Assembly (NCBI RefSeq): GCF_004300825.1
Contig: NZ_CP036250.1
Coordinates: forward strand, 2,987,001-3,051,000
DNA from: Egicoccus halophilus
GTDB lineage: Bacteria > Actinomycetota > Nitriliruptoria > Nitriliruptorales > Nitriliruptoraceae
Reading direction: 5' to 3'
DNA length: 64,000 nucleotides
The position numbers and the translations under genes were made by a program. A model generated the notes under the pieces. That model worked only from the letters and a program-made list of their open reading frames with translations. It did not search any database and was not told where the DNA came from. Below are positions 26,035 to 34,165 of the stretch, one piece after another (the first letter of the stretch is position 1; every line of letters starts with the position of its first letter).

Positions 26035-27156
26035 TCAGCTCGTCCGCCCGCGGGCGGCGACCGGCAGGATCTCGACGACCTCGCCGTCGCGTGCCAGCAC
26101 CAGCTCGTCGGTCAGGTTGACGACCGGGCAGGCGTGGTTGGGCACGACCGCCACGACGTCCCCGACCCGCGGCGGCGAGGTGCCCTCGGGCAGACGGACC
26201 ACCGCGTGGTGGTCGTAGACGGCCGTGATCACCGCACCGGGCAGGTCCGGGACCGCCCCGTGCCCCTCGAGCCAGCCGGGCTTGTCCTTCGCCAGCGCCT
26301 TCGCGCCGGCATCGAGCACGCAGCCACCGTCGACGGCGGTGCTCACCACGGTGGCGGCGACGGCCAGCGCGAGGGTGGCGGGGTCCGAGCCGCCCAGGTG
26401 CGCCTGCTGACGGTCCCCGAACACGTAGGTTCCCGGGCGCTCCTCGGTGATCGGGCGTGCCGAGGCGTGCACGGCCGTCGGGGTCGAGCCGGCGCTGACG
26501 ACCGCCACCTCGACGTCGGCGGCGTGCAGCGCGTCGAGGGCCTCGGCGAGTCGGTCCCGCTCGTCACCGGCGGCACCGAGGACCCGGTCGGGTCCGCGGT
26601 AGGCGTGTCCGCCGTGCGTGAACACGCCGCGCAGGGACAGGCCGGCGTCGGCGACCGCACGCGCCACCTCGACGACCCGCCCGGGGCTGGTGCCGGTGCG
26701 GCCCTCGCCGGAGTCGAGCTCGATCAACACCTCCGGCAGGTCGGCCGCACCGGCGAGCGCCCGGCCGAGCTGGGTGGCGCCCTCCACCGAGTCGACCCCG
26801 ACGGCGAGCCGGATGCGCCCGGCCAGATCACGGAGCCGGTCGGCCTTCGCCCCGACCGCCCACACCGGGTAGGCGACGAACACGTCGTCGATGCCCGCGT
26901 CGGCCAGCACCTCGGCCTCGCCGAGCACCGCCACGGTGACGCCGACCGCACCGGCCGCCAGCTGCCGGCGGGCGAAGAAGGGACTCTTGTGCGTCTTGGC
27001 GTGCGGGCGCAGCGCCACGCCACGCCCGTCGAGCAGCGCCTGCATGCGCGCGACGTTGGCGTCGACCCGGTCGAGGTCGACCACCACGGCCGGCGTGTCG
27101 AGCCCGTCGGGCAGTCGTGGGGCGGTGAGCTGGGCGTCCGAGGTGGTGGGCGACAT
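26035..27156 (-). CDS. D-threonine aldolase / D-serine dehydratase-like PLP enzyme
   Basis: 373 residues of fold type III (alanine racemase-like N-terminal barrel). The PLP lysine is in LRPHAKTHKSPF. The metal-binding pair near the C-terminus is H-x-C in VVPNHACPVVNL, the form seen in eukaryotic-type D-serine dehydratases, whereas D-threonine aldolases usually have H-x-D. The activity is therefore on a D-3-hydroxyamino acid, with D-serine dehydration or D-threonine cleavage as options. ATG 27156 is used. Divergent from pirin and directly followed by a secreted beta-lactamase-fold hydrolase, which might release D-amino acids. Confidence 0.85.
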   Translation of the reverse strand: MSPTTSDAQLTAPRLPDGLDTPAVVVDLDRVDANVARMQALLDGRGVALRPHAKTHKSPFFARRQLAAGAVGVTVAVLGEAEVLADAGIDDVFVAYPVWAVGAKADRLRDLAGRIRLAVGVDSVEGATQLGRALAGAADLPEVLIELDSGEGRTGTSPGRVVEVARAVADAGLSLRGVFTHGGHAYRGPDRVLGAAGDERDRLAEALDALHAADVEVAVVSAGSTPTAVHASARPITEERPGTYVFGDRQQAHLGGSDPATLALAVAATVVSTAVDGGCVLDAGAKALAKDKPGWLEGHGAVPDLPGAVITAVYDHHAVVRLPEGTSPPRVGDVVAVVPNHACPVVNLTDELVLARDGEVVEILPVAARGRTS

Positions 27157-27250
27157 CGAGCTGGTCCGGTCCGGTTCGCGGGAGCTGCACTGTCGCGCGT
27201 CCACGTGCCGACGCCAAGTCCGGCCGAGCTCCCGCAGCGCAGCAGCCGAC

Positions 27251-27278
27251 TTGCTTGCAGATGCAACTACCGTACGCT
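27251..27278 (+). promoter_or_regulatory. Pirin promoter with internal palindrome
   Basis: TTGCTT (27251-27256) and TACGCT (27273-27278), 16 bp apart, form a plausible promoter for pirin at 27331. A 12-bp palindrome TTGC-AGAT-GCAA (27255-27266) sits between them, where a repressor such as a MarR-type dimer would block transcription. No regulator gene is adjacent. Confidence 0.5.
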
Positions 27279-27330
27279 GGTACCGGTCGCACCGAACGCC
27301 GGGTCCGGCCGTACGCACGAGGAGTCCACC

Positions 27331-28371
27331 GTGATCCTGTCCGACGACCTGGTCCTGCAGACGGTCGCGCTCGACCGCGTGTGGCAGACCGTGGACCCGT
27401 TCCTGTTCTGTGTGCACCACGACGACGACTACCCCGAGGGTGACGACGAGTTCGGCCCGTGCGCGCCGTTGACCGGTCGCAACCTCGGCATGGACTTCTC
27501 CGGTCGCGACGGCTGGTCGATGTACCACGGCATGCAGGTACCCGGCTTCCCCCAGCACCCGCACCGCGGGTTCGAGACCATCTCGTTCATGCGCAAGGGC
27601 TACATGGACCACGCCGACTCACTGGGCGCCGCGGCCCGGTTCGGTCGCGGGGACGTGCAGTGGATGACGGCCGGCTCCGGCATCGTCCACGCCGAGATGT
27701 TCCCGCTGCTCGACAAGCAGGCCTCCAACGAGACCGAGCTGTTCCAGATCTGGATCAACCTGCCGTCGACCGACAAGATGGTGGAGCCCCACTTCCGGAT
27801 GCTGTGGAACCACGAGATCCCGCAGCACACGCTGCTCGACGCCGCCGGACGCCCCACCGAGGTCACCGTCGTGGCCGGGCAGCTCGTCGCCGGCCACCGA
27901 GCTCCCGCCCCGCCGCCGCACTCGTGGGCGTCGCGCCCCGACACCGACGTCGGCATCTACCACGCGGCGATCAGCCCCGAGGGGTCCTGGACGCTCGGCC
28001 CGGCAGCCCACCCCCGCACCGTGCGCACGCTGTACGTCTTCGCGGGTGGTTCGGTCCGCATCGGCGGCACCGAGGTGACCGGCGGCCACGCCGCCGTCGT
28101 GCGCAGCGAGGTGCCGGTCACCCTGACCGACACCGGCGACGGCACCGAGGTCCTGGTGCTGCAGGGCCGGCCCATCGGCGAGCCCGTCGTCCAGTACGGC
28201 CCCTTCGTGATGAACACCAAGGCGCAGATCCAGCAGGCCTACGCCGACTACCAGCAGACCTGGTTCGGCGGCTGGCCGTGGCCCGACGACGACCCGAACC
28301 ACGGTGGCGACCTGCGCCGCTTCGCCCGCCACGCCGACGGCCGGGTGGAGGAGTACGCCGTCGCCGGCTGA
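27331..28371 (+). CDS. Pirin family bicupin
   Basis: 346 residues with two cupin domains. The first carries the iron ligands of pirins: FPQHPHRGFETISFM (two His), then GSGIVHAEMF (His and Glu). The second (about 190-285) is the degenerate pirin C-terminal cupin. The C-terminal 50 residues (NTKAQIQQAYADYQQTWFGGWPW) match long pirins. Pirins act as quercetinase-like dioxygenases or redox-sensing regulators; which applies here is unknown. GTG 27331 has GAGGAG 7 nt upstream. Confidence 0.93.
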   Translation: MILSDDLVLQTVALDRVWQTVDPFLFCVHHDDDYPEGDDEFGPCAPLTGRNLGMDFSGRDGWSMYHGMQVPGFPQHPHRGFETISFMRKGYMDHADSLGAAARFGRGDVQWMTAGSGIVHAEMFPLLDKQASNETELFQIWINLPSTDKMVEPHFRMLWNHEIPQHTLLDAAGRPTEVTVVAGQLVAGHRAPAPPPHSWASRPDTDVGIYHAAISPEGSWTLGPAAHPRTVRTLYVFAGGSVRIGGTEVTGGHAAVVRSEVPVTLTDTGDGTEVLVLQGRPIGEPVVQYGPFVMNTKAQIQQAYADYQQTWFGGWPWPDDDPNHGGDLRRFARHADGRVEEYAVAG

Positions 28372-28446
28372 GTCCCGGCAACGGCCGCCGGCGGCACGCG
28401 AGGCCGTTCCGCCGGCCGGTGCCGTCGCGCTCCCGGCCGGTTGTCC

Positions 28447-28587
28447 GACTCAAGCGTTGGCACGGATCGGCACCGCGAGTGCACGACCGCCGCGCGAGGA
28501 CGCACCACGGCTTGAGCGGGCCGGACGAGCACCGAGGCATGGGGTAGCCCCGACGACTGCGCGGGGACCTGCCACCAGGAGCCTCCC
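28447..28587 (+). promoter_or_regulatory. Conserved leader upstream of the first tandem exported protein
   Basis: This 141-bp leader shares ordered blocks with the leader at 30614-30759: GACTCAAGCGTTG, then ACCGCCGCGCGAG, then ACCGAGGCATGGGG with AGCCCCGACGA and GCGGGGACC, then CAGGAGC before the ATG. The GGGG/CCCC blocks could pair as short hairpins. It may be a promoter plus structured 5' UTR. I could not fit it to known c-di-GMP or c-di-AMP riboswitch consensus. Confidence 0.5.
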
Positions 28588-30525
28588 ATGCGCTGCTCGC
28601 CGCGCCGGAACGACCATCGCTCGGCGATGCGTGTCTCGTCCGTCCTGCTGCTGCTCGCCGTCCTGCACACCGCGACCCCCGCCGGAACCGCGACCGCGTC
28701 GACCGCCACCGACCCGGTCACCGCGACGGCGACGGGTACCGTCCGCCGTGCCTACACCGACGACAGCCCGTGGAACACCCGGATCCCGGCCCACGCCCGG
28801 GTGCATCCGGACTCGCGCACCTTCCTGCGCAGCTTCGAGACCGCGGCGAGCGACGGTCATCGCCGGCGGCTGACCAGCGACCCGACGCAGTACACGTTCC
28901 CGCTGTACCGGGTCGGGGCCGCGACCCCGACGCGACGGGTCACTCTCACCGGGACCTACTCCGAGGTCGTCGACCAGGTCACCACCCGCACGAGGCGGGC
29001 GCCGGTGTTGTCGATCCCGATCCCGGCGAACGCCCAGCCCTCACCGGGCACGGACGCCAGCGTGGTGATCTGGAACCCCGCGACCGGTGACGAATGGGGC
29101 TTCTGGGAGTTCACCAACCACGGCAACGGCACCTTCAGCGCCCGCAACGGCTACCACTACAACACCAACTTCTCCGGGGTCCCCCCGACCGCGCCCAACC
29201 GCTTCGGCTCCCGCGGCGCCGGCGTCCCCTACTTCGCCGGCCTGGTCCGACGCGACGAGATCGACGCCGGCCGCATCGACCACGCACTCGCCTTCGCCTA
29301 CGACTACCCCAGCCCCGAGTTCGTCTGGCCCGCCACCAAGAGTGACGGCATCGGCACCATCGGCCGCGACGTGCCCGAAGGCGCCCGCATCCGACTCGAC
29401 CCCACCTACACCGAAGCCGACTTCACCGCCTGGGGCCTGTCCCGCGAGGGCCGCATCATCGCCCGCGCCCTGCAGCAGTACGGCATGTACACCATCGACA
29501 AGGCCGGCCGCCCCAAGATCATGATCGAGGACGAACAGACCGCCGCCTGGAAGGGCACCATCACCGCCTCGACCGTCAGCCGCATCCCCTGGGACGCCTT
29601 CCAGGTCCTCGACTGGCGCACCCCCAAGGCCCCCGTCGCCGCCCTGGGCGCCGGCACCACCGTCGCCCCCGGCACGCTGGTCACCCTCGACGCCAGCGGC
29701 TCCTACGCCCCCGACGGCGGCACCATCACCGCCTACCAGTGGACCGCCCCCACCGGCACCACCCTCACCAACCCCACCAACGTCCAGGCCACCTGGAACA
29801 CCCGCGACCTCGCCCCCGGCACCTACACCTTCACCCTGCGCGTACGCGACACCACCGGCACCTGGTCCACCCCCGCCAGCATCACCCACGAGGTGGAGGC
29901 GGTCCGTCAACCGACCGTGCTGCAGCAGCAGACCTTCGGTGGCGTCCAGGTCACCGCGGCCGCCAGCCCCTCGTGGCGACCGGCCGCCGACGAACAGCTG
30001 CTCACCGTGGTCGCGCTGCGGCCGGCGTCCACGAACGTCACCCAGGTCACCGGCAACGGCCTCACCTGGACCCGCGTCGTACGCCACCGCGACGTCCAGG
30101 GCGAACTCGCCGTCGAGATCTGGCGGGCCAGCGGTGCACTCCCCACACCGGGACCGGTGAGCGTGCGCACCGACCGGCAGGCCGGAACCCTCAACGCCCA
30201 GGCGCTGCGCATGTCGCCGTCGCGGGTGCTGTCGTCCGCGGGAGCGGACACCGGCGCGCTCGACACCCGCTTCCCCGCGCTGGCGCTCTCGGCCGGCACA
30301 CCCAACACCCTGGCCCTGGGGGTGCACGTCGGTCGCGCCACGCCGTTCACCCCCGACGCCGGCCTGACCGAGATCGGCCGCCACGCCGTCGGCGACGGCG
30401 GCGGCAACGTGCGCACGACCCTGCTCGCGACGCCGCTGCCGAACGGCGGCCGGGTCCGGCTCGGTGGCTCGCAGTCGACCGCGCTCGACTGGGTCATGGG
30501 CGGGATCGTGCTCGGCCCGCGCTGA
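28588..30525 (+). CDS. Large exported protein with PKD-like domain (tandem copy 1)
   Basis: 645 residues. A signal peptide (about 1-38, SVLLLLAVLHTATPAGTATA) leads to a 300-residue core I do not recognise. The core's conserved landmarks are DDSPWNT, TSDPTQYTFPLYRV, GDEWGFWEF, RFGSRGAGVPYFAGL, RIDHALAFAY, FVWPATKSDG, PEGARIRLDP, IARALQQYGMY and WKGTITAST. A PKD-like beta domain (about 345-430, VTLDASGSYAPDGG) and a C-terminal beta-sandwich of about 200 residues ending WVMGGIVLGPR follow. The core could be a polysaccharide-binding or -cleaving domain, as it flanks an exopolysaccharide locus; this is inference. Large blocks are DNA-identical to the next gene. Confidence 0.85.
   Translation: MRCSPRRNDHRSAMRVSSVLLLLAVLHTATPAGTATASTATDPVTATATGTVRRAYTDDSPWNTRIPAHARVHPDSRTFLRSFETAASDGHRRRLTSDPTQYTFPLYRVGAATPTRRVTLTGTYSEVVDQVTTRTRRAPVLSIPIPANAQPSPGTDASVVIWNPATGDEWGFWEFTNHGNGTFSARNGYHYNTNFSGVPPTAPNRFGSRGAGVPYFAGLVRRDEIDAGRIDHALAFAYDYPSPEFVWPATKSDGIGTIGRDVPEGARIRLDPTYTEADFTAWGLSREGRIIARALQQYGMYTIDKAGRPKIMIEDEQTAAWKGTITASTVSRIPWDAFQVLDWRTPKAPVAALGAGTTVAPGTLVTLDASGSYAPDGGTITAYQWTAPTGTTLTNPTNVQATWNTRDLAPGTYTFTLRVRDTTGTWSTPASITHEVEAVRQPTVLQQQTFGGVQVTAAASPSWRPAADEQLLTVVALRPASTNVTQVTGNGLTWTRVVRHRDVQGELAVEIWRASGALPTPGPVSVRTDRQAGTLNAQALRMSPSRVLSSAGADTGALDTRFPALALSAGTPNTLALGVHVGRATPFTPDAGLTEIGRHAVGDGGGNVRTTLLATPLPNGGRVRLGGSQSTALDWVMGGIVLGPR
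28998..29889 (+). repeat. Near-identical block shared with 31332-32223
   Basis: About 892 bp match the block 2,334 bp downstream with no difference in the stretches I compared, including synonymous positions. Flanking sequence is clearly diverged. Further identical blocks occur at about 30010-30133 and 30187-30440 against 32344-32467 and 32521-32774 (two base differences seen near 30396-30405). The pattern is that of gene conversion between tandem paralogues. Confidence 0.85.
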
Positions 30526-30613
30526 ACCGCACCGTCCTCGACGCGGGCGACGCACGATCCGACCGGAGATCGGGGGTCGACACCGGACGGCGCCGTCCGC
30601 GCCGTCCGGTGTC

Positions 30614-30759
30614 GACTCAAGCGTTGTCCGGCGACTGTGCAGGAGATGGACAACCGCCGCGCGAGTCAGGGTTTTCGGCTCAGGCCGACGCGCCGATCGA
30701 CCGAGGCATGGGGAGCCCCGACGAACCCGCGGGGACCGACGTCCCAGGAGCTCTCCTCC
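30614..30759 (+). promoter_or_regulatory. Conserved leader upstream of the second tandem exported protein
   Basis: Same ordered blocks as 28447-28587 with diverged spacers: GACTCAAGCGTTG at 30614, ACCGCCGCGCGAG, ACCGAGGCATGGGGAGCCCC, then CAGGAGC and the ATG at 30760. Spacers differ while the blocks hold, which favours functional constraint over recent duplication alone. Confidence 0.5.
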
Positions 30760-32859
30760 ATGCTCGCGATCCTGCGCCGGACCGGCCACCGCAACGCGGT
30801 GCGCGCCACGTCCGTGTTGCTCGTCCTCACCGTCCTGCACACCGCCGCCCCGACCGGCGCCGAAGCCAGTCCGTCCCAGAACGGACAGGACCGGCGGGCC
30901 GCGTCCGCGACCAAGGAGTCGCCCCCCGAACCGACGCCGGAACCGACGCCGGAACCGACCCCCGATCCGACGCCGGAGCCGACGCCGCAACCGGCGCCCG
31001 AGCCGGACCCCGACTGCCCCGAGGAGCCGACCCTTCCGGCCCCCACCCCGGTCGCCGACGCCCCGGTCACCGCGGTCACGCCGGTCTACGCCGACGACAG
31101 CCCGTGGAACACCCCGATCGAGGCCGACGCCCGGGTGCATCCGGACTCGCCCGTGTTCCTGCGCAGCTTCGAGACCGCGGCGAGCGACGGACACTCGCGG
31201 CGGCTGACCAGCGACCCGACGCAGTACACCTACCCGCTGTACCGCGTCGACGCGTCGACGCCGCTGCGCACCGTGACCCTGACGGGCAACTACTCCGAGG
31301 TCGTCGACCAGGTCACCACCCGGACCTCCTCGGCGCCGGTGTTGTCGATCCCGATCCCGGCGAACGCCCAGCCCTCACCGGGCACGGACGCCAGCGTGGT
31401 GATCTGGAACCCCGCGACCGGTGACGAATGGGGCTTCTGGGAGTTCACCAACCACGGCAACGGCACCTTCAGCGCCCGCAACGGCTACCACTACAACACC
31501 AACTTCTCCGGGGTCCCCCCGACCGCGCCCAACCGCTTCGGCTCCCGCGGCGCCGGCGTCCCCTACTTCGCCGGCCTGGTCCGACGCGACGAGATCGACG
31601 CCGGCCGCATCGACCACGCACTCGCCTTCGCCTACGACTACCCCAGCCCCGAGTTCGTCTGGCCCGCCACCAAGAGTGACGGCATCGGCACCATCGGCCG
31701 CGACGTGCCCGAAGGCGCCCGCATCCGACTCGACCCCACCTACACCGAAGCCGACTTCACCGCCTGGGGCCTGTCCCGCGAGGGCCGCATCATCGCCCGC
31801 GCCCTGCAGCAGTACGGCATGTACACCATCGACAAGGCCGGCCGCCCCAAGATCATGATCGAGGACGAACAGACCGCCGCCTGGAAGGGCACCATCACCG
31901 CCTCGACCGTCAGCCGCATCCCCTGGGACGCCTTCCAGGTCCTCGACTGGCGCACCCCCAAGGCCCCCGTCGCCGCCCTGGGCGCCGGCACCACCGTCGC
32001 CCCCGGCACGCTGGTCACCCTCGACGCCAGCGGCTCCTACGCCCCCGACGGCGGCACCATCACCGCCTACCAGTGGACCGCCCCCACCGGCACCACCCTC
32101 ACCAACCCCACCAACGTCCAGGCCACCTGGAACACCCGCGACCTCGCCCCCGGCACCTACACCTTCACCCTGCGCGTACGCGACACCACCGGCACCTGGT
32201 CCACCCCCGCCAGCATCACCCACACCATCGCCGTCGCCCAGCTGCCGACCGTGCTGCAACAGCAGGCCTTCGGCGCGGTGAACGCCACCGGGGCGAGCGG
32301 TGTCGACTGGCTCCCTGGCGCGAACGAGGAACTGCTCACCATGGTCGCGCTGCGGCCGGCGTCCACGAACGTCACCCAGGTCACCGGCAACGGCCTCACC
32401 TGGACCCGCGTCGTACGCCACCGCGACGTCCAGGGCGAACTCGCCGTCGAGATCTGGCGGGCCAGCGGCACCGCGCCCACGCAAGGTGCGGTGACGGTGA
32501 CCACGGACCGGCAGGCCTGGACCCTCAACGCCCAGGCGCTGCGCATGTCGCCGTCGCGGGTGCTGTCGTCCGCGGGAGCGGACACCGGCGCGCTCGACAC
32601 CCGCTTCCCCGCGCTGGCGCTCTCGGCCGGCACACCCAACACCCTGGCCCTGGGGGTGCACGTCGGTCGCGCCACGCCGTTCACCCCCGACGCCGGCCTG
32701 ACCGAGATCGGCCGCCACGCCGTCGGTGACGGAGGCGGCAACGTGCGCACGACCCTGCTCGCGACGCCACTCGTCGACGGCGGTGCGGTCACGCTGGGCG
32801 GCACGCAGTCGTCCGCCCTCGACTGGGTCATGGGCGGGATCGTGCTCGGCCAGCGCTGA
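30760..32859 (+). CDS. Large exported protein with PKD-like domain (tandem copy 2)
   Basis: 699 residues, paralogue of 28588-30525 with the same order of signal peptide, unrecognised core, PKD-like domain and C-terminal sandwich. It differs by a Pro/Glu/Thr linker of about 45 residues (repeated PEPTPEPTP) between the signal peptide and the core, which could span the cell wall. Residues of the core and PKD domain are almost identical to copy 1, whereas the N-terminus and the linker before the last domain (TIAVAQLPTVLQQQ versus EVEAVRQPTVLQQQ) differ. ATG 30760 follows CAGGAGCTCTCCTCC. Expression is probably controlled by the conserved leader. Confidence 0.85.
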   Translation: MLAILRRTGHRNAVRATSVLLVLTVLHTAAPTGAEASPSQNGQDRRAASATKESPPEPTPEPTPEPTPDPTPEPTPQPAPEPDPDCPEEPTLPAPTPVADAPVTAVTPVYADDSPWNTPIEADARVHPDSPVFLRSFETAASDGHSRRLTSDPTQYTYPLYRVDASTPLRTVTLTGNYSEVVDQVTTRTSSAPVLSIPIPANAQPSPGTDASVVIWNPATGDEWGFWEFTNHGNGTFSARNGYHYNTNFSGVPPTAPNRFGSRGAGVPYFAGLVRRDEIDAGRIDHALAFAYDYPSPEFVWPATKSDGIGTIGRDVPEGARIRLDPTYTEADFTAWGLSREGRIIARALQQYGMYTIDKAGRPKIMIEDEQTAAWKGTITASTVSRIPWDAFQVLDWRTPKAPVAALGAGTTVAPGTLVTLDASGSYAPDGGTITAYQWTAPTGTTLTNPTNVQATWNTRDLAPGTYTFTLRVRDTTGTWSTPASITHTIAVAQLPTVLQQQAFGAVNATGASGVDWLPGANEELLTMVALRPASTNVTQVTGNGLTWTRVVRHRDVQGELAVEIWRASGTAPTQGAVTVTTDRQAWTLNAQALRMSPSRVLSSAGADTGALDTRFPALALSAGTPNTLALGVHVGRATPFTPDAGLTEIGRHAVGDGGGNVRTTLLATPLVDGGAVTLGGTQSSALDWVMGGIVLGQR
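31332..32223 (+). repeat. Near-identical block shared with 28998-29889
   Basis: Second copy of the 892-bp block (see 28998-29889). The boundaries are sharp: CGAGGCG versus CTCCTC at the left edge and GAGGTG versus ACCATC at the right edge. Confidence 0.85.
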
Positions 32860-32905
32860 GCCGACACCAGCACTGGCCACGGCGACCGCGCCGTTGCCCA
32901 CGCGA

Positions 32906-32935
32906 CGGGGGCACGTCCATCCGGACGTGCCCCCG
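32906..32935. terminator. Bidirectional hairpin terminator
   Basis: A 13-bp perfect stem, CGGGGGCACGTCC and GGACGTGCCCCCG, with a 4-nt loop ATCC, sits between the plus-strand exported protein gene and the end of the minus-strand polysaccharide operon. It may serve both directions. Short GTGCCCCCGCCGTC direct repeats follow. Confidence 0.75.
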
Positions 32936-32980
32936 CCGTCGTGCCCCCGCCGTCGTGCCCCGTCGGCGTGCCGTCGAACG

Positions 32981-34165
32981 TCAACCGGTGCCGGCGGCGA
33001 CGTAGGTCTCGAGCGTCTCGTCGATCATGGTCTCGGTGAGCAGGCGCTCCCTGGTCGCCTGCTCCCCGCGCCGCGCCAGCTCCGCGCGCGTGTCGGGTTC
33101 GTCGATCAGCCGCTCGACCGCCGCGGCCAGCGCCGCGGGATCCTGCGGCGGCACGAGCCAGACCTCCTCCTGGTCGTAGACGTGCGGCAGGCCGCCGACG
33201 GCGCACGCCAGCACGGGTGTGCGTTGCAGCGTGGCCTCCGCGACGACCAGCGGCAGTCCCTCCGCGAGCGAGGGCAGCACGAACACGTCGCTGGCGTGCA
33301 ACAGGGCGGTGACGTCGTCACGGAACCCGACGAGATGCACCCGGTCCTCGAGACCGAGTTCACGCACGCGCTGACGCAGGGCCGCCTCCTCGCCGCCCTG
33401 ACCGACGACGACCCAGTGCAGGTTCGGCCGCCGCTCGGCGAGTCCGGCGAGTGCCTCGACGAAGAACCGGTGGCCCTTGCTCGGGTGCAGCCGGGCGACC
33501 GTGGTGCACACGAACGCGTCCTGCGGCACGCCCAGCTGCCGACGGGTCGTGTCCCGGTCCCCGAAGTCGGCCGGGTCGGGCAGCGGCACGGCGTTCCAGA
33601 TCAGCTGGATGTCGCGGTCGTCCACGCCGAGCTCGTGCAGATAGGCGCGCACCGGTTGCGACACCGCGACGAACCGCGCCCGGACCCGCTGTGACGCCTG
33701 GAGCACGAAGTCGTAGAACCGGCCGCGACGCAGCCCGGCCTGCTCACGCCCGTACTCGCTGTGGACGGTCACCACCCGCGACGGTGTACGGCACAGCGTC
33801 GCGGCCAGCATCCCCCAGAACTGCGAGTGCACGCCGTGGGTGTCGACGACGACGGGACGCAGGCGCCGCAGGATCGTCACCAACCGCAGCAGCACGCGCG
33901 GGTCACCGCGCCCTTCGGCGAGCGGCAGCACGTCCACGCCCACGTCCCGCAGGCGCGGCAGCAACATGCCCTGTGCGCTGCAGACCACGTGCACGCGGTA
34001 GCCACGCGCCCGCAGGGACGTCGCGAGGTGCAGGACGCGGTTCTCGGTCCCGCCGAACCACCGGGCCAGGTCGACCAGCAGGACCGGATCGCCGGGGGCC
34101 ACGGCGCGCCGCGGCGTTCGCCGCCGCGCCGGACGCCGCGTCAGCAGTTCCGTCGGCCGTCTCAC
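32981..34165 (-). CDS. Glycosyltransferase family 4 (GT-B fold)
   Basis: 394 residues. The N-terminal domain has VLLVDLARWFGGTENRVLHLATSLRARG and the VVDTHGVHSQFWG region. The C-terminal nucleotide-sugar-binding domain has VARLHPSKGHRFFVEAL, VVVGQGGEEAALR and the EX7E signature region FVLPSLAEGLPLVVAEA. It adds a sugar to a lipid-linked or growing polysaccharide at the cytoplasmic membrane face. GTG 34165 overlaps the stop of the GT2 gene (GTGA). It is the last gene of the minus-strand exopolysaccharide operon. Confidence 0.92.
   Translation of the reverse strand: MRRPTELLTRRPARRRTPRRAVAPGDPVLLVDLARWFGGTENRVLHLATSLRARGYRVHVVCSAQGMLLPRLRDVGVDVLPLAEGRGDPRVLLRLVTILRRLRPVVVDTHGVHSQFWGMLAATLCRTPSRVVTVHSEYGREQAGLRRGRFYDFVLQASQRVRARFVAVSQPVRAYLHELGVDDRDIQLIWNAVPLPDPADFGDRDTTRRQLGVPQDAFVCTTVARLHPSKGHRFFVEALAGLAERRPNLHWVVVGQGGEEAALRQRVRELGLEDRVHLVGFRDDVTALLHASDVFVLPSLAEGLPLVVAEATLQRTPVLACAVGGLPHVYDQEEVWLVPPQDPAALAAAVERLIDEPDTRAELARRGEQATRERLLTETMIDETLETYVAAGTG

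Noticed and set aside
28447-30759. Known riboswitches (c-di-GMP GEMM, c-di-AMP ydaO) as identity of the conserved leader
   Set aside because: The characteristic conserved cores of these classes were not found when I tried to align them by eye; kept as an unidentified leader.
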